A stretch of 64,000 nucleotides of DNA from assembly GCA_034509925.1 (NCBI GenBank), contig CM067536.1, positions 7,304,501 through 7,368,500 of the forward strand, given 5' to 3'. The notes under the pieces are model-generated. The model was not told the origin of the DNA. It did no database searches and worked only from the letters and a program-made list of their open reading frames with translations. The position numbers and the translations under genes were made by a program. Source of the stretch: Hirudinaria manillensis. Taxonomy: Eukaryota > Annelida > Clitellata > Hirudinida > Hirudinidae. Shown here in pieces: positions 41,684 through 52,300 of this stretch (the stretch's first letter is position 1; the number at the start of each line of letters is the position of its first letter).

Positions 41684-43058
41684 GTCTTAATCAATCTAGA
41701 ATCAAGTTGCTATTCATCAGACCATATTTCTTTTATTTATTATGATTTTAAGCAGTCATTTATAATATTCCAATGCCATCTTTTGCAAACTTTAACTTTA
41801 GTGTTTAATCTTTTTAAAAAATTTTCAATGCCAAGTAATTAATCAGGAAGCTGCAAATTTTTTGTCATTTCATGTCGTGCCAGCACTTGCCTAAATATAT
41901 TGTTTGTTAGTTGGAGCTCTCTTGCTTTTCCAAATTCTAAATACGTCAGGAGTCACGACCCCCTTCTTCCATGAAGGAAAAGAAATTTTTTAAGCTTGGC
42001 GAGTGAAGAGAGGCAGACCTTTACATTTAATACTTTCACATATTTTTCTCGGTGCCTTAAATTTTGTTCCTTCTTCCAATTTTGGTTCCTCGTAACTAAT
42101 ACGTATTATAGATACGCCACCGGACATTATTATACTGTTAGGTTTTGTGGTGCTAAATCCTAACGTAACTTAACATTATTTTATAGTGGTTTAAGAAGAC
42201 TGAGGCTTTATATTAACGTGCCGCTGGCTTAATTTTGGCCTGAGATCTTGTCAGTATCAAATGGTGCGAAATTTAGATAGTGAGAATCAATATCATCATC
42301 TTTTAAAGTGATAGGAAATGATGATCAGTTTTCTATGATTATCATCAATTACATTCACAATTTGTTGAAATAGTCGTGAAAAAGTGTTTCGAGATTGATA
42401 AGAGGTCTTCCAAGAAATGTAATTGATGTATTTATTAAAATTACAAATTTAATATATTTTTAAGATATCTCCGCTAGCAATATAAATTTTCATTAAGATT
42501 TATTGCAATGCTTTGTTTAGTAATTTTCTGTATGAATGATGGTACCGACCTGAATGGTTTGTCTAATGGCGTCTGGTTGTTATTTGCTTTTGTCTTTCTA
42601 AAGATTTTTCGGAACTCTTTTATTATATGATATAGGTAAGAAAATTGTTTTTCAATGTTCAGTTCTTGTAAATGGTAATTTTGAACTTTATGGGGGTAGG
42701 TTTTTGGGCTTTGGCATTTATGAACTATTGTGAAGTCAGCTGCTTTTATCGCTTTAAAAGGATCTAATGCGATTTTGTGCACATGTCGAATTTGATATTA
42801 ACGGCATAATTTTTTAGTTGCATCTCAACGGGTTACTTACGGGGAAATCACTGAAAATCTGCTTTTGTTTCGTTTAGAGTATATGCAATATTTATCATTT
42901 CAGAAGTATTAAAATCAATTAGGAATTCAAAGCTTTAATTACATCGTTATACAGAAAAATAACGGCACAGACGTGCCTTAAGTATGATTAAAAAAAATTA
43001 ACTTGGCCTACATTTCAGAATAAATTTTTATTATTCAGATTCAGGTACCTTTGCTATA
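41684..43058. other. Intergenic region, 1.4 kb
   Basis: CAPSL 3' UTR followed by AT-rich sequence up to the ABHD17 start. A 102-codon minus-strand frame at 42474-42782 opens with GTG and shows no family motif; it is not called. No repeat family recognised. Confidence 0.5.
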
Positions 43059-46000
43059 ATGAATGGTCTGTCATTTAGAGAACTGTGCTGCTTGTTTTGC
43101 TGTCCTCCTTGTCCGTCGTCCATAGCATCAAAACTTGCATTTTTACCTCCCGAACCAACATATTCGATCATTCCTGCTCCGAATAGAAACGATAAGTTCA
43201 CGCTCAGACTAACAGAGAGATCAGAATGGCAGCACACCCAGCGAGAACTGGATTTCATCGAGGTATAATGAATTTCTGATGTAAACGTTATGGTGATGTT
43301 AAAATACTCTGATCAAATCTTTCCTTTGAATGTCTAATAGACTCTAATATTCAAGTAAAAATTACTATAATAGCATGCTAGAATTCTTTCTAGCTCATGG
43401 TTCTACGTAATAAATCATCCACAATTAAGAGGATTTTCATTGCTGCCATTGCAGGTTTTCATGGCCCCGACCTCTAGGGGTAACAAGATCGCCTGCACTT
43501 ACGTTAGGACATCTCCCAACGACAGATACACGATCCTCTTCAGTCACGGCAATGCAGTGGACCTCGGGCAGATGTGCAGCTTCTTCGTGGGTCTGTCCAG
43601 TCGCATCAATTGCAACGTCCTAGGCTATGACTACTCCGGCTACGGCGCCAGCACGGGCAGGCCATCAGAGAAGAACATGTACGCGGACGTCCAGGCTGCT
43701 TGGCATGCTCTGCAGACGAGGTACGTAGCTTGCAAAATTACTTGAGACTTTCACTTGTACATTCTCTTTATAGTCTATATAGAATGTAGAATATATGTGT
43801 GTATATATGTATATGTATATAACACTCTTATTATATTTTTATTATATATGTTATATGTATTACATTTTATTATTTATGCATTATATTTATTTTTTATTAT
43901 TTCTTTATCACTCTTATTATACTTGGATGTTTTGGTTATTAAATAACAAAGGGGTCGTTAGTTATGGTTTGCTGGTTGATTACTGATGACTTGTTGATTG
44001 ATTGCTGTTAATGAGATGCCTGGCTTTGATGTAGAATCTATTTATAAGCTTATGAATATTCATGACCAAAGTGTCTAAGCTTATTGGCCATAATGGTCTG
44101 TGCATTATCTTTTATGAATTGCTAATGGATATATTAAGGATGATTTTGCATAATTTATTCACTGATTCCTAAAGATTATTTCAAATTTTTTCCAATTATT
44201 TATCTGAAATGATAAATATATTGAGTACAGTAAATGCCTTTTTTTAAAATTACTGTATCTCCACTTTAAGATGACTCATTGAACGTTGCGTGTGTGTTTT
44301 ATGTGAATCATTTCTCGAGTTTAGAATGTTTAATTCCTAAAAATATTAAATAAGACATGATGGAATTTGTTGCAAAATCATTGCACTATGCCAGACGACT
44401 TCATGACCTAGCCAATCTTTTGTAGCGGAATTCATAAAAATTAATTACAATTGAACGTAAATAATATTTTAATGATCCTGATTAATGTTAATTATTACTT
44501 TATTAACACTGTAGACTGAAAATTGTGAATTTGTTGTTAACATGTCAGTAGCACATTTATTAAAATGAACCTAGCCTAAATGCCAACAATTAACATAAAT
44601 AAGTCGCAAAGTGAAATGAGTCATGAGGTCAGCCTAAAAGAAGCCAACAAGCTAATGTACATAATAATTAGTACCACTTTCTAATGCCACCACATCTAGA
44701 AATGCAACGAAAAATGTCTAAACACAGCCAGAGGGTTCAGCAAACACTTCATTTGGAAACATGTAGCATGGCCAGCTCTCTAAACGCATGTGAAACAGTT
44801 TTTTCATAACTTGCTTTTGCAGAGAACTTAAGCTTTTTCAATAGATTATTTAGATAATATATGTTTTAATCTTTAATAGATAATAATTAGTACCTCTTCG
44901 CAATACTGGAATACACAGCTAGAAACATAGCATGGCCAGCTCTGTAAACACAACAAATGCAACAAACAAATTCTTTCATCTCTCGTTTGCTCTCTCCAGG
45001 TACAACACCAAGTCAGAGCACATCATCCTCTATGGGCAAAGCATCGGCACCGTCCCGACCGTAGACCTGTCCTCCAAACACGAGGTGGCAGCCGTGGTCC
45101 TCCACTCTCCTCTCATGTCGGGCATGAGGGTGGCTTTCCGTCATTCCAAAAGAACCTGCTGTCTGGACGTCTTTACCAGGTGAGTAAACTCCGTCTGTCT
45201 GTGGTGATGGCAAATACTTCTGTCTTCTTTCTTTCGTTAGCTCGCTCGTTCGTTCATTAGTTAGTCAGAGGTTTTTATCATCAATTAATTGTTATTATTA
45301 GTTATTGACTTAATCTCTGTGAGGTTTATTTTTGGTTTTGCTCTTCTGTAGATATTTTTACTTCAGTTATTTTGCCTGCATTAATTATATCTTTTTTTGG
45401 AAGTTATTCATATCTAGTCTTGCACTAGGTCTTTGTGCCTGTTAATTGTTTTATAAGTTGTGCTTAATTGATGCTTCAAGTCATGGTTAAATCTAGTTAA
45501 ATGTACTTTTAGTATCTAAAATAAGGGTTTATTATTTATTTGTAATTCTTGACCTGCTGTTAGGAAGCATTATGAAACAATTAGGGACATTTAATTACTT
45601 AGGGAGTTGGTTTGAATATTGATTAGCTTTCTAATCTCAGGGTTTGTAGTGACTGGATGATTATTGACACAATGTAATATAATATAATATAATATAATAT
45701 AATATAATATAATATAATATAATATAATATAATATAATTCAATATAATATAATAAGTATAATATGTTGTTCATGTGTAATCTGCTGATTCTGTGTAAACA
45801 TGAGGGCTGTGCTTTTTGACTTCCTAATTTCTTTCATCGTTTTTTTTCACGGCTTTGATGGAAACCAGATTTTTTGCCAAGTTACATTTTGCTAAACTAA
45901 ATGAACTAATTAAAGGAATAGTTATGGCTGAATGCATGATAGACATGATTTTGTGATTAGTTTAACAAAACATTATCATAACATAAATATTTAAAATTTA

Positions 46001-46519
46001 AAAAAAAAATATTAACATTAATTGATGATGCTTATGTTGAATTAATGCAAGGAAGAAATAAGATATTTGTTTTGCCGTAAAAGCAATCGGACCGCGGGTC
46101 GTATGATAGCAAGTTATGACGTATTTCCCAATGTCTCTAACTTGATTATTAATCACATATGTTTTAAAATCAATCAATATTTTATTTATTGTAATCGATA
46201 TTTATTGACATGCTTTTGATCAAAGTATTAATATTAGACAGTATTAGTTAAATCATCATCGTAAACATTCCAATCATGTTGTATTCGTTTTTCTTCCAGC
46301 ATTGACAAAGTGCCTCTGATCAAATCCCCAGTCCTAGTCATCCACGGGACCGAAGACGAGGTCATAGACTTCAGCCACGGAGTAGCAATACACGACAAGT
46401 GCGCCCGACCTTTGCCCCCGCTCTGGATCGAGGGCGCGGGCCATAACGACATCGAGCTATACAGCCAGTATTTGGAGAGACTTCGGAAGCTCGTCAACAC
46501 CGAACTGCCCCCCAGTTAG
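43059..46519 (+). CDS. ABHD17: ABHD17-family alpha/beta hydrolase (protein depalmitoylase)
   Basis: Four exons (43059-43262, 43455-43720, 45000-45179, 46300-46519) join to 289 residues, close to the ABHD17A-C length. The N-terminus has a cysteine cluster, [11 protein letters not shown] (residues 9-19), the palmitoylated membrane anchor of the family. The hydrolase core shows [14 protein letters not shown], the [15 protein letters not shown] stretch, nucleophile elbow GQSIG with Ser171, Asp236 in [12 protein letters not shown], and His265 in GAGHNDIEL, a complete catalytic triad. ABHD17 enzymes remove palmitate from N-Ras, PSD-95 and other proteins at the plasma membrane. All splice sites fit the GT..AG rule. 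The exon 2-3 and 3-4 introns are about 1.3 and 1.1 kb, and the last contains a TATAA-type pentanucleotide repeat. Confidence 0.96.
45675..45765. repeat. AATAT pentanucleotide microsatellite in ABHD17 intron 3
   Basis: About 17 units of aatat, nearly perfect. Makes a spurious LYYI-repeat frame on the minus strand. Confidence 0.93.
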
Positions 46520-47908
46520 CCCCGACGGGGCCACGAGGGCCGTCGCAGGGAGAGCGCATCGTCCGAGACGTCGTCTCTGCCGGGCTTCGCACGGAATTTT
46601 TTTACGAACGGACGGCTAGTTCTCTGGCATCCCAGCCCCCTCCCTTTTGTCTGTTTTTTTTGTTTTTCTGTCACTTTTCAATTTGTTATTAAACTTGTTG
46701 ACGTCTTCTAATTGATTATTAGTCAATAGCGTCATTATACCCTTTGAGAGGTTTAATGGACGATCAGGTAGTAGCGGACTCTCAACAAGAAGCACTTGAT
46801 TACGTCTGTCGTCGACTTCCTGTGTCCGCAAGACCGAGTTCGTTCATCATTTTCGTTCATTTGTCACGTTCTCCCTTTCTTTTTGGTATCGCTCACACGG
46901 CACGCTGTCATCATCGTCATCATCATGGTCTTCGTCACTGTCATCCTGTCTGAGTAATTCGATCGTATAAGATAAACTCGTCTGCATTTTCGATGATTCA
47001 TTCTGAAACTTACCTCCTCCTCCTCCTCCTCCTCCGCTGAACAAGCCACCGGCCCTGCCCGACACATTCCTCAGCATCGTGAACAGGACTCAATTTAAAA
47101 TCTGCTGTTATCTCTGATCATGATCTTTTAAAAGTGTGGCCTTAAAAGTGCTGGACGGCTGTGAATCCCATCGTTTGAAAACTTGCTCGTAGCCATTTTG
47201 TCCTCTCTGTCAGAATTCGAGAGAGAGATTTAGATCGAGCGACTCGTGCTTTTGTTGTTTTGCGAGGAGCCGTTTTTTGCTTGGCTCCGCCCTCTTGCCA
47301 ATCGCAGCGGACGTTTACGTTTCTCGTCAAGTGCGTGGATCTCTCGGACTGCCCCGTCGGTTCGTTTTGCGGATCTTAAAATCTCAACGCTGCCCTCAGA
47401 CCGGCAGCCCGTTTTAAAGTCAATCAGAAAAAGTCCTTTTTTAATGTACGTTCTGTCAGTCCCGTCGTCGTCTAAGAGACGTTATTTACAATTTCATCAG
47501 CCAGGATGTTTGTAACCAGTTAAACTCATAAAAGACTTCTGCTTGTTTATTGTTCTCAAATTTGTTTTTTTTAATCTTTTGGCTTTGAACATTATAAGGA
47601 CGCTTCAGCATTAAAGTATCATTTTTATTATTATTAATATTAATATCCTTATTATCATTGTTATTATTATTATTAAAATGAATGTCTTTAAAGAAATGAA
47701 TGCTGGGTCAGTCAGTTCTTCAGTTCTCGAATCAATTCAGATTTTATCTCCTTTCAACGTTCGCATTTGACTTGGCAAAGAAACAACGTCCTCATTGAGT
47801 AATTCATAAAATTGGTCAAACATTCAGAAATCAGAAATAGAAATTAGCGTCTGTTCGTCTGTCAAGATTTGAGTCTTCTTGAGGGTTGGAAGTCAACTCG
47901 AATCAGAT
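46520..47908. other. ABHD17 3' UTR and intergenic stretch
   Basis: After the ABHD17 stop. Most frames show no motif. A possible small gene on the minus strand at 46847-47077 is listed separately. Attat runs occur near 47620-47670. Confidence 0.45.
46847..47077 (-). CDS. Unrecognised 76-residue open frame, doubtful
   Basis: Reads MLRNVSGRAGGLFS, a run of eight glycines encoded by GGA repeats, then a Ser-rich segment, an Asp-rich run DEDHDDDDDDSVP and a charged tail. The glycine run ends at GGTAAGTTTCAG, which looks like a splice donor, so the ATG could be the first coding exon of a minus-strand gene; no continuation was found between it and ABHD17. Simple-sequence composition makes a chance frame likely. 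No function assigned. Confidence 0.18.
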   Translation of the reverse strand: MLRNVSGRAGGLFSGGGGGGGGKFQNESSKMQTSLSYTIELLRQDDSDEDHDDDDDDSVPCERYQKERENVTNERK

Positions 47909-48557
47909 TTAATAATAAGCACGTTCTAGCCAGTTATTGATGCTTCTCTTCAGTTCTAACTGTCTTTTCTTCTCCTGCCTCTCCTCTGTACCTCTGATGA
48001 TGTCCCTCAAGTCCGTTTCTAAGTGCTGGCTGCCGAGCCTCCTCTGCTGGGGATTCGTTCGTCTGTCTTCGACCTGTTTTCGAAACATTGTTTTGCAACA
48101 TCTCGGCAACAGTTTAGCGTTGCATCAGGGTCCCCCTCGCGAATTTAATTAAAGTATTTTGTTGCGCCCATTTTTTCTGGTTAAATTTCTGTCATCTGTC
48201 GCTGACATATAAGCACGATTTCGTGCGTTTTTCAGACAATTATACTGGGGCAGAACCGAAAGTGTAATGTTAGATTTTAGCCACCTTCAGCTAATTTGAA
48301 TTGACCTCGCTCAAACCTCGAGATATTTGCATCTGTGCCGGTCTTGAGAGGGTATTTATGTATTGAGCATGTATATTATATTTATTTATATACGAGCAGC
48401 TCGTGAGTATTCATAAGTCATTTATGAATGTGGACGTTGCATATCTCTTGATGCTAACCTCGTAAAATTGGTCGTGGTATCGGGGTGCACTCTGCGATAG
48501 ACATTCACTGCTGACGACGAGGAGGAGGACCACGGAGAAGATGAGTCCGGAATTCAT
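47909..48557 (-). CDS. Putative secreted peptide precursor (neuropeptide-like), unrecognised family
   Basis: Two coding exons on the minus strand, 48459-48557 and 47909-48073, join in phase 0 to 87 residues. Exon 1 encodes a clear signal peptide, MNSGLIFSVVLLLVVSSECL, with cleavage likely after about residue 21. The mature part has basic cleavage sites RR at 37-38 and 44-45, KKR at 68-70 and KR at 75-76, which would free a helical charged peptide (46-67) and a C-terminal SINNWLERAYY without an amidation Gly. An acceptor (ttcacccacag) directly before the ATG, a donor-like site at 48772 and a TATA box at 48836-48842 fit a 5' UTR intron, as in many neuropeptide genes. The acceptor at 48074 is pyrimidine-poor, so exon 2 is less sure than exon 1. 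I do not recognise the peptide; no strong match to CRF/DH44, ELH or PTH types was seen by eye. Confidence 0.5.
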
Positions 48558-48835
48558 GTTTTCTGTGGGTGAAAAGGTTAAGTATTAACCATTAACTATT
48601 GATCAGTAGCTCCTACATAATTTCGATAGTTAAAATTATTTAAAACTATTTACTTTTAATCATTGCCTCCTTTATAGTTCCGATAAAGTAGTTAAATATG
48701 ATTAAAACTATTAACCACTAACTACCTTTCGCTATCTCCTTAATTATATAGTTAAAAATAATTAAAACTAACTTTATTGGTTCGAGTAGAACGGCCAAAC
48801 CGCAGAGAACCTTTTCTTGAGATTGCAGGCAGGGG

Positions 48836-48842
48836 TTTTATA
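48836..48842 (-). promoter_or_regulatory. TATA box for the putative secreted-peptide gene
   Basis: Read on the minus strand the site is ggtATAAAA followed by cccc, the best TATA box in the window. Transcription would begin about 30 bases lower (near 48808), enter a short 5' UTR exon ending at a donor-like site (AATAAA/GTTAGT, 48772) and splice to 48562 next to the ATG at 48557. Confidence 0.45.
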
Positions 48843-49339
48843 CCGTCGCTAACATCACAAATCACTGTAGACCTTTCATTTGGCTCCACTTTCGTCGCTG
48901 GGTGTAAAGTAATACTTCCTTTGATGGATGACGACAATAGTGAGATTATTTTCTCTGGAAAACAGACGACAACAGGAAATCCGTTGGGGGTCATGTCGAG
49001 ATGTCTTGTTTCTTTCTGAATTAATTATTTGCTCATTTTCTTTATCGTCCTTTTTGACGATTTCTTCCATCTACGTCCTATAAACGACGATCCGATGGAA
49101 ATGAGCTTAAATGTAACCTGAAAAAGCTAACATTATTTATAGGCAAATAAATAGTATATCATAATATAGCATAATAATGTGCGTTAAATTAATTAATTAA
49201 TTAATTCAATATTCCTTGATCAATAAATGCAGAGAAAGTGATCTCCATATTAACGCTTAAAATAAACATCTTTAAAATGTACTGGCAAAATACTGCAAAA
49301 ATAAAATTAACTAAAATTAATTAAATTCATAATTAAAAT

Positions 49340-50200
49340 CTCCTTAACTAGGGGTGGCTCGAGGAGCGCCCCGTTGTAACAGAAGAGAAATAAATTCCGG
49401 AAGACAATTTCAAAGTTCAATAATACAAATTAATCAATCAATCAGAATTAATACAAATAAAATTAAAATAACTCGGAAAGGGATGACTCAGAAACAAACG
49501 CATCGAATAAACATCTTTAAATACAAAATACTTAATTAAATAGTAAATAATTAGGCCAGCTTGCTGAAATAAAATAAATATTAATTATAAAATTAATATC
49601 AACATATAAATTTCAAACATCTCTAATTGGAATGGCTCAGGAAGAGCACTCTGCTAAATAAGGAGTAAGCAACGCGTATGAATACAATTCCAATATCAAT
49701 CATTAATAATTTATGCTAATTAATTATATAAATATTTAATTAGGGGTGGCTCGAGGAGCGCCCCGTTAAGCAAGAAGGAACAAGTTCGCCGGAATGCAAT
49801 GTAAATAATACAAAATCGCTTATAAAAAAAAAACAATTAATTTCAATAACTCACAAAATGTGCATAAATAATTTAAGCAATAAAGGAGGTGTGACTCGAG
49901 GAGCCTCAAACACGCAGTTGATTAAATACCTCGCAAAATTTACGTAAACAATACATTAAGTACCAATAAACTACGCGAAAATAAATCAGGTGATCAAAAT
50001 AACAATCAAAAAACTTGAATTTTAAACTAAAATTCATAAGGAGGGGTATCGCCCAAATACGTAAAGAGGAATAAGTATCCGACCGAAAGAACACAAATTA
50101 ACGGTAACAAATAAATAAATAAACAAAATAAATTAAATCAATAAAATCCTTAAATAGAGTTGGATGAGGAACGCCACAATAGAATCAAGATCACTAGAAG
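49340..50200. repeat. Degenerate ~140-bp tandem repeat with a GC-rich hairpin core
   Basis: The core GGGGTGGCTCGAGGAGCGCC followed by CCGTT occurs exactly at about 49350-49374 and 49742-49766. Diverged versions sit near 49629 (aatggctcaggaagagc), 49885 (gtgactcgaggagcctc), 50041 (aggggtatcgccc) and 50158 (gttggatgaggaacgcc). Each is followed by an A/G-rich stretch with aagaggaa-like sequence. Spacings of about 114-156 bp, one double, suggest a decayed tandem array. The core can fold back on itself: GGGG and CTC against GAG and CCCC around a three- to four-base loop. AAACATCTTTAA also recurs (49262, 49507). Nothing here codes for protein. Confidence 0.6.
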
Positions 50201-51607
50201 ACACTTTCAAATTAAACTCGTTTGAACAAATAATGCAATAATAATAACAATATTAATAATTATTATAAACTAATAAAGACTAAAAAACAATCGAACATAT
50301 GAAAATCACGTCAAAACAACTCAAATATTCTAAAAACTAGACCGTAAACAGATTTCACGGCATATTTACATTCACAGTACGTCCACAATACAATATAATG
50401 CAATGCAAAGAAATACAATACAACAAAACACAACACAAAACAAGGAATAGGACATCAATGACCAATACCTTACAATACCGCTTTACATTGCAATATGTGG
50501 AAATAGAAACTACCAGAAATATCAAGTTGGAACTCTAGCAGCAATATTAAGTTAAAATAATTCAATCACAACATCTTAACGACAACGAAGTTCATACGAA
50601 TCCCGTCCCCTCACTGCTCCCTTTGACCCAGATGCCCTGATCAAAGATGGACGACTCTTGTGTCTGCTTTCGATTCTGGTGATAATGATGATGACATTGG
50701 TGAACGTTTAATCAGGTGAATCGAAGTTGATGACGTCATATATTGTGTCATTGGAAAACAAATTTATACTCACACGATTCTCTAAACATTTCTTTTGTTT
50801 CATCGGTTTTTCTGAGACTCTGAAGTTATGATTTCATATGTCAAAATCTATTTCAGGTTCTTCCTGTTAACAAGGAGTTTAAAGTTTATGCTTAGATTGA
50901 CCTGGCCCTTCGAAACACGTAACTAATACGAGTTATTCTCTAAATACTAAACCAATTAAAAATGGTTAACCAAATAATATAATCAGCTCACATGCATGGT
51001 CGTTCTCTTTGTAGAAATTTCGACTGAAATCACCCAGCTGTATGCTTCTGATTGATTGGTTCACGTCATTTGGACTTGCATTTATAAACAATGACCTTCA
51101 AGAGAAGCTCTCATTGGCTAACAACTTCTTCCAGATTACGTCATTTTCATGATGACGAAGAAGTCGCCCATGGAAGTCTCTTATGGAAAATTTACCCGGA
51201 GTCAATGCTTTTCATTTAATAAAAATAATATGTTTATTAAAAATCTTTTGAACGTATCGTTTATTAAAATAATTCTTAACCAATTTAAATTGCCTTAATA
51301 AAGGGAGAAGCGATTAAGAAAAGTGAACTTCGATTTCAAAAGAGAAGGATAAACAGATATTACAATTTATATGTACTATATTGGTAAATAATAATTATTA
51401 TAACCTAAATTATTAGTTACGTAGTTATGATTCCATTTTCTCGTACATTTTTGTCGCGATAGTCGTTAGATGAAATAAATTCATTCAAATGAACTCAAAA
51501 TTTAAAAATAATTCAAATTACATAAATATATTATCAATTAAATTAAATTCTTATTCATTTTTTCATAAAAAATTATTTTCAAAAAAAGTGAAAAAAAACG
51601 ATAATTA

Positions 51608-51900
51608 ATTTCCAAGGCGGAAACGAAAGATACCTCTGCCGACAAGAAAAGGAAATCGGATGGACCAGAGAGCGTCAGCAAGAAACCGAAACTGGAATCG
51701 ACTCCTGCAAATCTTACCATCGAAAGCATGGAGGATTGTGTCAGAGATTGTCTGAAAAAGAAACCGACCTCTGCCACTGAATTGATGAAAAATATGATGT
51801 CTAAATTCTCGAAATCTTATTCCATGGATGAGATTAAGAAGAAATTGGTCGAGGTCATGAAGAAAGTGAAACAGAAGGAACGATAATCTTCTCCCTCTGA
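51608..51900 (+). pseudogene. 5'-deleted edge unit of the TFIIF-alpha array
   Basis: Array spacer sequence (about 51473-51607) joins directly to the last part of the coding region, starting at SKAETKDTSADKK. The upstream block, start codon and first three quarters of the gene are missing. A further deletion of about 16 bp near 51868-51873 shifts the frame after KKVK, ending at a TAA (51884-51886) instead of the normal end. A spacer of normal sequence follows and leads into unit 1. It marks the left margin of the array and is not expected to encode a working protein. Confidence 0.93.
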
Positions 51901-52169
51901 AATGGTAGGTTGACTGACCTTCCATTGTTTGAACACGTCCAAATTAAAAATGTCTAAATTAAATTGATTTGTTTTGATTTTTTAAACTTTTCTCTAAAAT
52001 CATTAACTTTAATAAATTAATTCAAATGAACTCAAAATTTAAAAAAAAAATTCAAATTACTTAAATATATTATCAATTAAATTACAATCATATTCTTATT
52101 CATTTTTTCATAAAAACTATTTTCAAGAAAAAGTCAAAAAAACGATAATTAAAAAAATTATTTTTTTTA

Positions 52170-52300
52170 GATTAATATTCAGAATCTTTTTCACGCACGT
52201 CGACGAGCGGCGGCTCGAATACGAGCACGCAACAACCTCATCTCACCGTGACTTGTCGTAAAACGTAAAGCGGTTTGGTAAGCATTCGCAAGTGATAAAA
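52170..52300 (+). promoter_or_regulatory. Conserved upstream block of the array units (example before unit 1)
   Basis: A GC-richer block in an AT-rich spacer, nearly invariant before every unit: a T run ending in tttttag, then attaatattcag, a cacgcacgtcgacgag segment, the inverted repeat CGAGCGGCGGCTCG and the start context aaaATGG. It probably holds the promoter and 5' UTR. No TATA box is seen. The oligo(T)-AG sites could be splice acceptors. The same aatattc.gaatctttt and ggcggctc words occur in weaker form before the single copy at 31380. Confidence 0.5.

Larger units (their letters stand above)
48558..51472. other. Gene-poor region between the peptide gene and the TFIIF-alpha array
   Basis: Almost 3 kb without a convincing reading frame. 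It holds the peptide gene promoter (48836), the degenerate repeat block at 49340-50200, and AT-rich sequence up to the array edge near 51473. Frames at 48752-49019 overlap the promoter and are not called. Confidence 0.5.

Noticed and set aside
42474-42782. 102-codon frame on the minus strand
   Set aside because: Starts only with GTG, is AT-rich, lacks family motifs, and has no promoter or splice context.
48752-49019. 80-codon frames on both strands
   Set aside because: Overlap the TATA box and presumed 5' UTR of the peptide gene; no motif.
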